Of a stretch of DNA of 64,000 nucleotides, positions 1 to 12,264 are shown in pieces. The notes under the pieces were generated by a model that saw only the letters and a list, made by a program, of their open reading frames with translations, ran no database searches and was not told the DNA's origin. The first letter of the stretch is position 1, and each line of letters starts with the position of its first letter. Made by a program: the position numbers and the translations under genes. Origin of the DNA: Malania oleifera. Taxonomy: Eukaryota; Streptophyta; Magnoliopsida; Santalales; Ximeniaceae. The DNA lies in assembly GCF_029873635.1 (NCBI RefSeq), contig NC_080423.1, positions 105,567,773 through 105,631,772 of the forward strand, written 5' to 3'.

Positions 1-560
1 AATCTCACAACTTATGCTTTCAAACACTATTTAAGTATTTTTAACCCGGCATTACAAAATATTGTCTTGATTAATTGTTAATTCCCATAAGTTAGTTTTT
101 TTATTTTTTAAGACATGCATTTAAAAGTCTTTGGATCCGTCATAATTAATTCTTAAAAGAAGATTTTCAAAATCAAAATTTTTTTAAAAAAATTAGCCCT
201 AAATTTAATTAAAAAAATTTCTATCCAAAATTTACTATAAAGAAAAATGACTGGCGAGATTTAATTTTGTAATTTCTAAAAAATATAGTTCATTGACCAA
301 ATCATGCTATCCAGTAGATTACTAAAACATTAGATATCATGGAAAATGAATCGGGTAGCCCAATAGTTAATTGTTTTCTGTTGTAGTCTCCCATAGATTT
401 GTTTCGTTAATTAAGATGATTAAATATAAGATTATGAATCTCCTCCCATAAATAAAAAAAAAATTGCCAAAATTTATGAAATAAATATAACTTATAAAAT
501 TTTGGATTTTATTTTTATTTAAAATTTATTTTTATAAATTAAATAAAAATAAAAATTACT
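1..560. other. AT-rich upstream DNA, no gene seen
   Basis: This stretch is strongly AT-rich with many short A and T runs. No open frame of convincing composition, RNA gene or terminal-repeat element was recognised. It lies upstream of the desaturase gene and may hold distal promoter sequence. Confidence 0.6.
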
Positions 561-605
561 GAGTGCACGATTTGAGTGGGGAGAGATGGGGACGAACCGA
601 GAAGG

Positions 606-648
606 TGGGCCACAGGAAATGGGCTTCTATTTTTGGGAATTTGGCCCA
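606..648 (+). promoter_or_regulatory. Cluster of three Site II (TGGGCC/T) elements
   Basis: TGGGCC at 606-611, TGGGCT at 620-625 and GGCCCA (TGGGCC on the other strand) at 643-648 lie within 43 bp, about 185-230 bp before the desaturase start codon. Site II motifs are known targets of plant TCP factors and often occur clustered in promoters of constitutively or growth-expressed genes. The motifs are seen directly; the role as promoter of the desaturase is inferred from position. Confidence 0.5.
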
Positions 649-711
649 TTTTAGCTCCACAGCTATTTTCTCGGACGATTTGAATGGTGGACTGTTGAGG
701 CCAGCGGAGGG

Positions 712-833
712 AGAAACGAAAAAGAAAAGGAGAGAAAGTGCAGAGAGAGCAAAGGAGACACAGAAAGGAGTCAGATTGACTAGAGAGGGAGAAAGGCGCA
801 GAGAGGAGGGAGGAGCGAGAGAGAGAGAGAGAG
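712..833 (+). promoter_or_regulatory. Purine (GA)-rich 5' leader of the desaturase gene
   Basis: Almost every base from about 712 to 833 is A or G on the plus strand, ending in a (GA)n run directly before the ATG at 834; the purine bias continues into the first codons. GA repeats in plant 5' leaders are known binding sites for BBR/BPC GAGA factors. The transcription start is not determinable from the sequence. Confidence 0.5.
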
Positions 834-3184
834 ATGGGAGGGGATGAGAGAGAGAAAGAAGGAGTAATGGCGACGGACTTCTTCTGGTCGTACACCGACG
901 AACCGCACGCTTCTCGCCGGCGTCAGATCCTCTCTCAGTACCCTCAAATCAAAGAGCTCTTCGGCCCTGATCCTTGGGCTTTTTTCAAGGTTCGTTTTGT
1001 CTTATTCATTCGCTAACATTGCTCTGTTTTTTTTTTTTAAAATAGATTTCAGCATTGGCGTCTGCTTTCAGTTTTAGATTTTGCAAAATTGTTTTGCTTT
1101 TCGTGTTTTTGTTTGGCTCATTTTCTTTCCCGTTCATCTTTTTGGATTAAAGGTTTCCGAGTCTTAATTCTTGCATACCGTATCATATTTATCTTCAAAT
1201 CTTTTGTGAATTCTGATATGTTTGGTATCATCGTTTTCAAATTGGATTTCTTTGGTATTAGAAATAGAATTGTTTCGTTAGACATGTTCAAATGTAAAGC
1301 ATAATTTGCTTCATTAAATGTTAGACATTAATATGTCTGTGTGGACTGTAAAACTAAACGAAAATCGTGTACGAGATTATTAAACAGGTAGAGAACAAAA
1401 TTCTTACGGGTCTTTATAATAATCCATTTTATTTTGCAAGCTATAAATCTATGAAAAAATAAAACGATACTTTGATTACAGAAAGGAGATAATGAATTTT
1501 AATAAATTTATCTTGCCACTATGAGTTATCATGTAAAAAAAGTTATAAAAATTGACTACTAAAATTGACTAATAAATTTTCTTTGTATTGAATTATAAAA
1601 AGAGAAAATATAGAAGGCTTTTATAAATATAACCCTTTTATCTCACCAAGTTTTGGATGATTATTTGATCTGCAAAGCAGTTTTCCTGTTGTAAATATTT
1701 TGAACTCTTCATGTGTTATTATTTTTATTCATAATCTGTGTTCATTTCTAGATGTATGCCCCCCCCCCCCCCCCCCCGGGGGCCTCTGCTTTGGGTGAAT
1801 TTTCTTTAAATTCAATTCTATGAAGTTTGGAGTTTCCATATCTTATTATTTGGGTTTTAATCAATTAATCCTTGTTCACATCTATGTTTCAATTAACATT
1901 TTGAACAAATATACTACAACAGCAATATAACAAGCCGTAGGTTTGACAATTTTTGTTCTACCACATTCTATATTTGATGGCAACTTTATTACTTATTTAT
2001 TTATTGGTAACTTTATTTATTTATTTATTGATAACTTGATGGCAACTTTGATTTAATGGTGCTTATTATTTTTTCCTTTTAAAGATTCTGAAAAGCCAAA
2101 TAATTGGTTTCTCTTCTCTTTTGCAATTTGTAATTTTCAACTAGCAAGGTATTAGTTCTGCCCAAATAAGCACTATATTTTAATAGCTTTGTCAATCATC
2201 TTTTTTCTGGGGGGATATAAATGTTTTCTTTCTTAGGTTGTCTTTGTATGCAAAAAATAAGTACTTTGGTCGACCTTCTTATGTCATTTGTAACTCCAAA
2301 CTTCATTCATTTTTTCATTTCTGGTTTCTGTCCTCTAATACCTGGCGTTGCAGATTACTGTGGTTGTATCGCTTCAGCTGTCGGCTGCCACTTTACTTTA
2401 CAATGCTGGTTGGCTGAAGATCACGGCAGTGGCATACTTTTTTGGTTCATTTCTCAATCACAACCTTTTCTTGGCCATTCATGAGCTCAGCCACAATCTC
2501 GCCTTCTCAACTCCAGTTTACAACCGTTGGCTTGGGATTTTCGCTAACCTACCCATTGGTGTACCCATGTCTGTAACCTTCCAAAAGTATCACCTTGAGC
2601 ACCATCGCTTCCAAGGAGTCGATGGTATTGACATGGATCTCCCAAGCTACACCGAGGCCAATCTTGTGACAAATGTCGTAACAAAATCCATTTGGGTCAT
2701 ATTGCAGCTCTTCTTTTATGCTCTGCGGCCATTATTTCTCAAGCCAAAACCACCTGGTTTGTGGGAGTTCACCAATTTGATCATCCAACTGGCACTTGAT
2801 GCTGCCATGGTTTACTTCTGGGGCTGGAAGTCTTTTGCTTATTTGATCCTTTCTACATTCGTTGGGGGCGGAATGCACCCGATGGCTGGTCACTTCATCT
2901 CAGAGCATTATGTCTTCAAGACAGAACAAGAGACATACTCATATTACGGCCCCCTGAATCTTCTTACATGGGACGTGGGATACCACAATGAGCACCATGA
3001 TTTCCCCAGGATTCCTGGGTGCAAGCTCTACAAGGTGAAGGAGATTGCACCGGAGTATTATGAGGGTTTAGATTCATATAAATCTTGGAGCCAGGTTATT
3101 TACATGTATATTATGGACCGGACAGTTGGGCCTTTTAGCCGGATGAAGAGAAAGGTATCAAAGACTGCGAAGAAATCAGAATAG
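834..3184 (+). CDS. DES1: Sphingolipid delta(4)-desaturase DES1-like, two exons
   Basis: Membrane di-iron desaturase expected to introduce the 4,5-trans double bond into sphinganine/dihydroceramide at the ER. Exons 834-989 and 2354-3184 (stop at 3182-3184) join in phase 0 across a GT-AG intron and give about 328 residues, close to the roughly 332 of plant homologues. Three histidine boxes are visible: HELSH (about residues 95-99), HLEHH (132-136) and HNEHH (263-267). Hydrophobic stretches flank the first box and occupy about residues 160-225. The N-terminal segment [18 protein letters not shown] is a family hallmark. The ATG at 834 is preferred over the in-frame ATG at 867 because plant homologues also carry the short acidic MG-EER-like extension before MATDFFW. 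All catalytic motifs are intact and no break is seen, so the gene looks functional. Confidence 0.96.
990..2353 (+). other. Intron of the desaturase gene
   Basis: Donor AAG|GTTCGT at 989/990 and acceptor GTTGCAG before 2354 define a 1364-bp phase-0 intron. It is T-rich, holds a TTTA-type simple repeat near 1985-2035 and a long C run at 1759-1777. No gene or recognisable mobile element was seen inside. Confidence 0.85.
1759..1782. repeat. C19-G5 homopolymer run
   Basis: Nineteen C followed directly by five G interrupt an AT-rich intron. One of six long G/C runs in the window. Confidence 0.95.
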
Positions 3185-4508
3185 AATATAGATGCTCCCA
3201 TATGCTTATTTTTTCCTTCTTCCTCTTTCATTTTTCTCTCTGGGTTATTGTAAAATTTTGAATTTTTTTGTCTCCTGTTGCTTGTAATATTCTTGAGAGT
3301 TCATTGTTTTCTGTTGTAGTTTTAGACTTAAAAAAGTGAGTGAGCATTCATCAAGCAGTCATTGGCTGAGCATTCACAGATGAACTTTTGTAAGAAGTTG
3401 AATATATGTGCATTCTTTGTCCATCTTGCACCTATTCATTTATTCTCGATGTATTGGATGTCGTGCAGGTGCTGTGCTTTTGGATGGAAGTCCCTTTTTT
3501 ATTTTTATTTTCTTATTAGAACATACTCATGAAAATACCAAACAACATATAATGTGTTTGTGAAGTTCTTCAAATTCTCTTTGAATGGAATCAGTTTAAA
3601 ATCAGTGGCCACGAAAACTCATTTCTCCTATATGGGGTTTAAATCCCAGTCATGCAATCTTCAAGACATGGAAATTATATATATGCAGATTGAGATACCT
3701 CTCTGAGACTATCACAAAGCCAATCCCATGGAAGATTTTGAAGTTTTGACTTCACAAAATCTTAAAAATCTTTGATCCTCAGGCAAGTCCTCGAAAGAAT
3801 GCCAAGAAGTTAAGAATAGAAACATCATAGTAATGGATGTTTGATCAATCCCACTAGTGGCTAGAAAAGTATGTATAAACTTGCATTTGTAAATACTGAA
3901 AAGTAGTCTATGGAAACCCTTTTTTATACATAATGAACCTAAAATTATGAGGACTAGAAAATATTAAAGAAAAATCAATGAACAAAATTTTGATTTTATC
4001 CATTATTAATATTTGATTATTTTCACTTCTCATCATATTAATTTTGGAAAATCTAAAAAGCTCAAGCTCCTTTTGGTTTATAGGTTGGACTGTTGATCTT
4101 CCTAGAAAGCAGCATAACACATGAAGCACAAAAATACAAAATTTTCTTTTCCTCTAAAATTCTCTTCATCAGTTTCCTCGACAATAACCAAAACCAAAGC
4201 TTGGAGTCATTCTTCTGAAAATAAAGAGGAACAGCATGTGCAAAGCAGCATACATGTGACTGGATAAATGTGAAGATGTGAAGGGTGGTCGGAAGTTTCA
4301 AAGAAACTGTCTTGTGTGTTTTTATTTATCGAACTCCAAAGCCTAGCCCCACACCATGTGTTGTCCTCAAGTGGAAAGGTTCATGACCACAAGTAAAGAA
4401 AACAAGTTGTGTTTGATGGATTTCAAATGGTTCCTTCTAATCTTATATTTGGGTGAGTACTTGTATTTAGATTTGTATAAATATAAAATTATATTGAATT
4501 TTATTCAA
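3185..4508. other. Desaturase 3' UTR and intergenic DNA
   Basis: The first 150 bp or so are T-rich and likely 3' UTR. The rest is AT-rich with no convincing coding frame, RNA gene or paired terminal repeats. It ends at the target duplication of the Copia element. Confidence 0.6.
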
Positions 4509-4513
4509 ATCTA

Positions 4514-5172
4514 TGTTTGGTTTCCCGCCTTGTGCGGTCCCATGCATTAAATGTGGGTTAATTTTTTCATTGGTGTTTTGGCTTCACAAGAAGCATGCCC
4601 AGCTGTTCCTCGACTTCTCCCAGGCGGCACATCATGCGCAAAACAAAAGCAGAAAGTGGTCGCCCCTCCCAATCTTTTTTCTCTATATGGATTTTCGGCC
4701 ATTAGTAGCAAGCCGCTCTAGAGTTTCACAACTTTATTCTCATTTTCCACTCACAGAAGCGCCTCACCAAGCTCATTACGCCTGCGCCGGTTGTTTTCTC
4801 TAGCTGGCGGTCATCTTATGCTGCAGCAATCTGCTACTCGGCTGCGTATTATTATCAGCATTTTGGGAGCTTGTGGACCTGTGGTTGTGCTCTTTTGGTT
4901 GGTTATTTTTGGGAGCTTTGTACACAATATTGGTGAGGTCTTTTCATCTTGCTATATTTTGTTATACACTTTTGTGTATTTGTAAGGCTTGTGTCTTTTG
5001 TATCCACTTCGTACAATTTTGGTGATAGTGGATTTGGACCATTGTGCCCCGTAGATGTATCTCAACATTAGAGGGAACCACGTTAAATTTTGTGTGTCTC
5101 ATATTTATTTATTGTGTGCATTATTCTATTGATTTACTTGTGAGAATCGTTCATATATAATTTTTCCTAACA
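4514..5172 (+). repeat. 5' LTR of the Copia element
   Basis: 659 bp, TG...CA ended, aligned along its length with 9864-10511. Preceded by ATCTA. Confidence 0.93.
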
Positions 5173-5174
5173 AG

Positions 5175-5187
5175 TGGTATTAGAGTC
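5175..5187 (+). other. Primer-binding site of the Copia element
   Basis: TGGTATTAGAGTC lies two bases after the 5' LTR. It resembles the TGGTATCAGAGC class complementary to initiator methionine tRNA, standard for plant Copia elements. Confidence 0.8.
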
Positions 5188-7265
5188 GTGTTATTTGGAC
5201 TCTTTAGATTTGTGTAAATCATGGATGGTAATGTTGATTGTATGATTAGATTCAATGGAAGCAATTGGGTTACTTGAAAAATAAAAAAGTAAGGTCTTTT
5301 ATTTTGCAAAGATTTGTATGAACCTATTGAGGGTGATAGCCGAAAGCCTAAAGACATGAGTAATGATGAGTGTAATAGGCTTAATAGGAAATCCGTTGGT
5401 GTTATCCGGTAATGGATTGATGATAGTATTTTTCATCATGTTTCTACCGACACTTCGGCACATGAATTGTGGAAAAAATTAGAGAGTCTTTATGATAGAA
5501 ACTCGACTACAAATAAACATTTTCTTTTTCGAAAATTAGTGAGCTTGAAATATAAAGATGATGATCTTATTACTGAGCATTTGAATGAGATGAAAAAACT
5601 TATCAATTAGCTTGCTGGTATGAAAATAGTTTTTGATGATGAGTTGTAAGCCCTATTGCTTCTTAGCTCTTTGCTAGAAAGTTGGGAGATTTTGGTTGTG
5701 ACAGTTAGTAATTCGACTCCCGATGAAATTGTTATTATGAACCAAGTAACTAGCAGCTTGTTGAATGAAGAAATTAGAAGAAAATCAGTTATCTCTTCTC
5801 ATTCAGAGGCACTTGTGATAGAAAATCGAGGGAGAGGCAGAAGCAGAAGTAGATTTTCTCACTGAAATGATAAATCAAGAGACCGGTCCAGCTCAATTTC
5901 GAAAAAAGATATTGAGTGCTACTATTGTCATAAGAAAGGACATACGAAGCGGGAGTGTAAAAAATTGGAATTCAACGAGCAAAACAAAGAGAAAAATTCT
6001 GAGAAAAAACATGAAAACACGACTTCAGTTGCATCTGATGGTGATATTATGGTTGTTCGTGATGAAAGTTGCATTAATTTGACAAGTCAAGAAATTGATT
6101 GGGTTATTGATTCCGGTACGTCATTCCATGTCACTTCTCAGGAAGATTTATTCACATCCTATTCCAAAGGAAGTTATGGAGTTGTTCAGATGGGAAATGA
6201 AGGTTGTCAAAAATTGTTGCCATAAGAAATGTTTGCTTAAAAACAAATCTTGGATGCAAGTTGACGCTCAAAGATGAGAGACATGTACTTGATATTCAGC
6301 TAAATTTGATATCTACCAGAAAGCTTGATGATGAAGGGCTTGACAACCATTTTGGTGATGGAAAATGAAAGCTCACAAATGGCAACTTGGTGGTGGCTAA
6401 AGGCAAGAAGACTAGTACGCTATACATGATGTAAGGTAAAATTGGTAATGGTGTTGTGAATATAATTGAGAGTCACTTTTCCACCGATTTGTGGCATAAG
6501 CAGCTTGGGCATATGAATGAAAAAGGAATGCAATTTTTGTTAAAAAAGAAGCTTCTACTTGGAATGGAAGGTACTCCTCTTAAAGCTTGTGTTCATTGTT
6601 TGGTCGGTAAGTAACATAGAACCCCTTTTTGTACAAAGTTTGTTACTAAAAAATCTAATGTTCTATATTTGATGTATTCCAATGTATGTGGTCTTTTGAA
6701 AGTTAAATCTCATGGTGGTACACTTTATGTTCTTACTTTTATTGACGATTGTTCAAGAAAAGTTTTGACTTACACTTTGAAATCTAAAGATCAAGCTTTA
6801 GATGTGTTTAAACATTTTCAGGTCAAAGTTGAAAGGGAAATCAAAAAGAAGGTGAAATGTATGCGCTTAGATAATGGTGGAGAGTGCTTTGGTCCATTTG
6901 ATGCATATTGTTATAGTCAAGGCATTAGACATCAAAAGAACGTCAAGAAAACTCCTTAACAAAATGAAATTTCCTAAAGGATGAACCGCAACATACTGGA
7001 GAGAATGAGATGTATGCTCTCTCATGCGAAGTTGCCAAAATCATTTTGGGGTGAAGCAATGAGGACGGCGGTGGACTTAATTAATTTGTCTCCTTCAACT
7101 CTTTTACTTGGTGAAGTTTTCAAAAAAAAATTGGAAAGGTAAGGATGTCACTTATGATCATTTGAAAGTGTTTGGTTGTCGTACATTTGTTCACATTCCA
7201 AAAGATGAAAGATCCAAACTTGATGATAAGACAATGCAATGTATTTTTCTTGACTATGGATATGA

Positions 7266-7919
7266 TGTTGAGAATTCCACTAATGAGCTTGTCCCACATT
7301 GGAAAATTAAAATAGATAATGGGTGCTTATATACGTGGATGGACCCAAGACCCAATTAGCATGAACTTTTGGGTCAAGTTGGTGTTCACCCATCTGTATC
7401 AAGCCCACCCATGGGCTCCTCCGATCCTAATAAGTGGTATCAGAGCTGACGGTTCGTAACTCTAGGTGAGCGACATCGTAAAAGTCAAGACGAGAAGTTA
7501 ATTCTCCTTACATGCTAACAGTTGGAGGATCAAGTGTGTGGCTGAGGCCAATAAAGATCATCTAGGCTACGGATGGATCCGAATAGGGTCAAGATGTGGG
7601 AGGTAGGATTGGTTTGGAGGCACATGGAATGCAATCTGAGGCACGTAAGACGCCAGTGGTAAGGCCCACTTGAACAACTATTGAAAAATTGTCCCAGAAG
7701 GGAGATGGTTTCAGTTTAAGGGGGAGCAAGAACTCACAAGTGAAGGGGTGATTTTTGAGAATTCCACTTGTGAGCTTGTCCCATATTGGAAAATTAAAGT
7801 GGGTAATGGGTGCTTATATACATGGATGGACCCAAGACCCAATTAGCTTGAGCTTTTGGGTCAAGTTGGTGTTCATCCGTGTATATCAAGCCCACCCATG
7901 GGCTCCTTTGGTCCTAACA
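7266..7919 (+). mobile_element. TRIM element nested in the Copia integrase region
   Basis: A 654-bp terminal-repeat retrotransposon in miniature. Direct terminal repeats span 7266-7432 (167 bp) and 7749-7919 (171 bp) and differ at about 10% of sites by eye. TGGTATCAGAGC (7435-7446), the initiator-Met tRNA primer site, lies directly after the first repeat; a purine tract ending AAGGGG lies directly before the second. The insertion is flanked by the duplication TATGA (7261-7265 and 7920-7924). The 316-bp interior has no protein domain, as expected of TRIMs, which depend on other elements for movement. No 5S rRNA-like sequence of the Cassandra type was seen in the repeats. Confidence 0.9.
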
Positions 7920-9863
7920 TATGATGAATTTGGATATAGATTGTGGGATCCGGTTGACAAGAAAGTTGTTAGAATTTGGGATGTTGTATTTTTTGAAGAT
8001 CAAACAATTGAAGATTTTGGCACGATTGAGCAACCACAATCTAATGAGAATGATTTTGTTGACTTAGAGTCATCTTCTCCACCTTTGGCATATGACGAAA
8101 ATATGGAAGATGTTCATCTACCTTTTAAAAATGTTGGAAATGATGAAATTCCTAGTGATGTTGAAGATGAAAATGAGGGGGAGCAACAAGTTCAAAAGCA
8201 AGCTCCATTGAGAAAGTCTTCAAGAGAGTTAAAACCTTCAACTAAATATCCATCAAGTGATTATATTACTCTAATGAATCAAGGGGACCCCGAAAGCTAT
8301 TAAGAAGCCATGAACTAGGAAAATAAAGCTAAATGGATGGAGGCTATGCAAGAGGAAATGAAGTTCATAGTTGACAATCATACTTATGATTTGGTTAAAC
8401 TTCCTCTTTGAAAGAAAGCTTTGAAAAACAAATGGATATTTAGGTTGAAAAATGATGGAAAGAATCTTTCGTACAAGGCTAGGCTTGTGGTAAAAGGCAT
8501 TGGTCAGAAAAAGGGAATTGACATTGATGAGATATTCTCACCGATTGTGAAAATGTCATCTATTTGGGTTGTTCTTGGCATGGTAGCAAATTTGAATTTA
8601 GAAGTTGAGCAACTAGATGTGAAAACTGTTTTCTTACATGGTGACTTGGAAAAGGAAATTTACATGGAATAACTGGAAGATTTCAAACAAAAAGGGAAGG
8701 AGAATTTAGTGAGCATTTTAAAGAAAAATTTGTATGAGTTGAAGCAAGCACCATGGAGATGGTACAAGAAATTTGATTCTTTCATAATTGATCATGGTTA
8801 CTCAAAAACCTCTTCGAATGATTGTGGTTTTGTGAAAAAATTTACGGATGGTACTTATATTATCCTCTTACTTTATGTTGATGATATGCTCATTGTAGGA
8901 CAAGACTCCTCCAAGATTGACAAGTTGAAGTTGGAGTTGAACAAGTTCTTTGTTATAAAAGACTTGGGACCGGCAAAGCAAATTCTTGGCATGAGAATTG
9001 TTCGTGATTGTGAAAAATGGCAAATTTGGTTGCCTTAAGAAAGGTACATTGAAAAAGTGCTTGAGAGGTTCAATATGGATAAAGCAAAACCTGTTAGCTG
9101 TCCACTTGCTAGTTACTTCAAGCTTAGTATAAAATGAAGTCCTACAAGTGAGAAAGACAAGGAAGAGATGAAAAAAATTCCTTATGCTTCGGCTATTGGC
9201 TCTTTAATGTATGCAATGGTTTGCACAAGACCAGATTTAGCTCATGTCGTTGGAGTTGTTAGTTGATTTCTCTCTAATTTGGGAAAATGAGCATTGATTA
9301 GCGGTAAAACGGATTCTTCGATACCTTAGAGGTACCTCAAAGGTGTGTTTGTGTTTTGGAAATGGTAAATTTGTGCTCTATGGATTTATGGATGCCGACA
9401 TGGCCAATGATGTTGATTTTAGAAAATCTACTTCGGATTATTTGATGACTTTTGCAGGGGGAGCTGTGACATGACAATTAAAATTACAGAAATGTATTAC
9501 TCTATCCACTATGGAAGTAGAGTTTATTACCATTACCGAAACTTGTAAAGAATTGCTTTGATTGAAAAAATTCTTGAAAGAGTTAGGCATGGGACAAGAA
9601 AGGTATGTTCTTTATTATGATAGTTAAAGTGCAATTCATTTGAACAAGAATTCTATCTTTCATTTAAAGTCAAAAAATATTGATGTTAGATATCATTGGA
9701 TTTAGGATGTGTTGGATAAAAAATTGTTGTAACTTGACAAAATTCACACCGATGATAATGGTTCGGATATAATGACAAAAGTATTGTCTAGAGACAAGCA
9801 TGTGAAGTGTCGAGTTTTGGTCGGATTTGTGGCATTGTCCCTATAAGTCGGGAGGGGTAGATT

Positions 9864-10511
9864 TGTTGGATTTCCCTCCTTTGGGGCCCTATGCATTAAA
9901 TGTGGGTCAATTTTTCGTTGGTGTTTTGGCTTCTCAAGAAGCATGCCCAGCTGTTCCTTGACTTCTCCCAGGCGGCACATCATGCGCACAACAAAAGCAG
10001 AAAGTGGCCGCCCTTCCCAATCTTTTTTTCTCTATTCGGATTTTCGGCCATTAGTAGCAAGCGGCTCCAGAGTTTCACAACTCTATTATTTCCACTCACA
10101 GAAGCACCTCACCTAGCTCCTAATGCCTGCATCAGTTGTCTTCTATTGCTGCTGGTCATCTTCTACTGCAGCAATTTGCTACTCAGCTGCATATTATTAT
10201 CAGCATTTTGGAGCTTCTGGTTGTGCTTTTTGGTTGGTTATTTTTGGGAGCTTTGTACGCAATATTGGTGAGGTCGTTTCATCTTACTATATTTTGTTAT
10301 ATACTTTTGTGTATTTGTAAGACTTGTGCATTTTGTACCAACTTCGTACAATTTTGGTAATAGTAGATTTGAACCGTTGTACTCCATGGACATACCTCAA
10401 CATTCGAGGAAATCACATTAAATTTTGTGTGTCTCATTTTTTATTTATTATTTGCATCACTCTATTGATTTATTTATAGGAATCGTTCATATATAATTTT
10501 TTTTCCCAACA
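9864..10511 (+). repeat. 3' LTR of the Copia element
   Basis: 648 bp, TG...CA ended, preceded by a purine-rich GGGAGGGG tract and followed by the second ATCTA. Confidence 0.93.
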
Positions 10512-10711
10512 ATCTACACTCCAAATCCATGCTCCAAAGTAGTGTAAGTACTTTTTGAATTACAAAAAGGATTGAGCATTTGGGAACAAATGACAGAAGT
10601 GATAGATTGGTGATGTAATTGACAAATTTAAATTATTTGCAGGATATCTTTTTTTAAGAATTGAACCATCTAACCAAAAAAAAAAAAAAAGTAATATCAT
10701 TATAAAGTAAT

Positions 10712-11015
10712 GGGTAAAAGATACTCATTTTTCCTGAGATTTGAAAAAAAAAAAAAAAAAAACACTCATCTCTTGTGAAATTTCAAAAATCTCAAAAACC
10801 TTTCCTAAAATTTCAAAAATCTTAAAAAACTCTTCATATTTCAAAAATCTAATACCATTTGATATTTTATACTTACGTATCTTTAAAGGTTTGTCTTTTT
10901 ATGAAATATAAGAAGAGGTTTGTGCCGTTTTAGTAAATTTTAGAGAAATTCTTGAAACCTCAGCAATATTCTTTGAGATTTTTAAAATCGTTAGGGAGGT
11001 AAGTGTCTTTTGATC
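10712..11015. mobile_element. Probable old Mutator-type MITE
   Basis: The left side starts GGGTAAAAGATACTCATT and continues with TCCTGAGATTTG; the right side carries AAGTGTCTTTTGATC. The interior has several copies of AAATTTCAAAAATCT-like sequence. This resembles the better preserved Mutator-type MITE at 56884-57171. No target duplication could be paired, so borders are uncertain. Confidence 0.4.
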
Positions 11016-11780
11016 AAATCTTAGAAAAAATAAATATTTTTGTTCTAAAACAAAAGACAATACAAAAAAAAAATGTTAATATATAACATGAAATAAAAAT
11101 AAATATTTCCAAATTTTACGATGAAAGTATTTATCTGTATCATATTTTATGTTGAATAAAATAACATACGTTTTTTAAATAGGTAGTCTTGTTATCTAAA
11201 TTACGATATTCATACTTACTTTTGTGTTCTATTTCTAGATATAAATATTTTACAAGTTATGTTTCTTCACAATATAAAAATAGAAAGAAAACCTCATAAA
11301 GTCTTTTGCCACCAATAGGATATGTTCAATTTAAATTTGATTGATATAAGATAATCGAATTTAACTCAACTCAAATATATTATCGAGAATGCATCGTTAA
11401 AGGCGTAAGACATGAAGCATTAAAAATTACCCGACATTCAAGTTAATTGTTAACTCAAAACTCAACTCAAACTCAATTAATTACAAATTTATCATACTTA
11501 AACTTAATTAAACTCAATTTGATAATGTAATAATAGAAGATAATATAATATATACAATATTAAATATATTAGTGATATATGTATATGTGGATGACTTATA
11601 TAATATAAAATTATAAAATTTATATTAAACTTACCAATAATATTATAAAATTTAAATTCAACTTGTTAAATTATTTTAACTCAAATTTAAGCATAATTGA
11701 ATAAAGCCGAGTTTGAACCGTGTGAATTAGCAAAGAAAAATAAATAAACAAATAAAGGAAGAGGGAAACGTTTCTCAGCT
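11016..11780. other. Intergenic DNA upstream of RPAC1
   Basis: Very AT-rich sequence with no convincing coding frame or recognisable element. The final part probably includes the RPAC1 promoter. Confidence 0.6.
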
Positions 11781-11781
11781 A

Positions 11782-11817
11782 AAACCCTACACCAGGCGGG
11801 AAGAACAATAAACCCTA
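11782..11817 (+). promoter_or_regulatory. Two telo-boxes around an E2F-like site
   Basis: AAACCCTA occurs at 11782-11789 and again at 11810-11817, with GGCGGGAA (11795-11802, near-match to the E2F consensus on the other strand) between. Telo-boxes are well known in 5' regions of plant ribosomal-protein and translation-machinery genes, which fits a subunit of polymerases I and III. A non-coding first exon probably ends near 11870 (TAG|GTATCA), leaving a leader intron before the coding start at 12265. Confidence 0.6.
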
Positions 11818-12090
11818 CCTTCGTTTTCTGTCTGCGTGCATCTTTGCTGCTGGGAATTATCCTGAGTAGGTATCACATCTTTTTATCTTTGTGAATTACT
11901 TCATTCGTTTGAACTTTGTGTTGTTAATGGCATGCTTTGATTATTCATTATTTAACACTCGGCTTTAGGTAGATTTTTCTGATTTCTTCAAATTTCTTAT
12001 CTTTTTTGTTGTTTGGAATTCAATCTTGTTCTTAGGGCTCGGTCATATTTTGCACTGATTTTGATTTCATGCATGCATTTTCTTCCGCCC

Positions 12091-12112
12091 GGGGGGGGGG
12101 GGGGGGGGGGGG
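12091..12112. repeat. G22 homopolymer run preceded by CCC
   Basis: Twenty-two G follow CCGCCC in the probable leader intron of RPAC1. Longest pure G run in the window. Confidence 0.95.
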
Positions 12113-12264
12113 TTTGGGTTCGGCTCTTTCAATAGTGGACTGAAGAGTGTTTGGGTAGTTGTATCAGGAACAATTGAGTGGAGGTCTTTTTTTTGGTTAA
12201 CTGTGAAAGTCTTTATTCAAAATTTTGATTTCTGTTCTCTTCATTTTTTTTTCTCGGAAGCCAA

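Larger units (their letters stand above)
4514..10511 (+). mobile_element. Broken Copia LTR retrotransposon with both LTRs
   Basis: A 6-kb element flanked by the 5-bp target duplication ATCTA (4509-4513 and 10512-10516). LTRs begin TG and end CA. A primer-binding site resembling the initiator-Met tRNA type follows the 5' LTR and a purine tract precedes the 3' LTR. Recognisable parts run in Copia order: gag with a CCHC knuckle (about 5220-6000), aspartic protease with a DSGTS motif (about 6110), integrase (about 6480-7250), reverse transcriptase with a YVDD motif (about 8400-9040) and RNase H (about 9240-9800). The coding region carries many breaks and an inserted TRIM, so it is a fossil. The LTRs differ at roughly one site in ten by eye, suggesting several million years at usual plant rates. 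Lineage within Copia was not assigned. Confidence 0.95.

Noticed and set aside
563-847. 94-residue charged open frame overlapping the desaturase start
   Set aside because: It is the purine-rich leader read in another frame, does not begin with ATG and has no family resemblance.
7435-7446. tRNA-like sequence TGGTATCAGAGC
   Set aside because: It is the primer-binding site of a TRIM, not part of a tRNA gene; the same holds for the minus-strand copy at 16031-16042.
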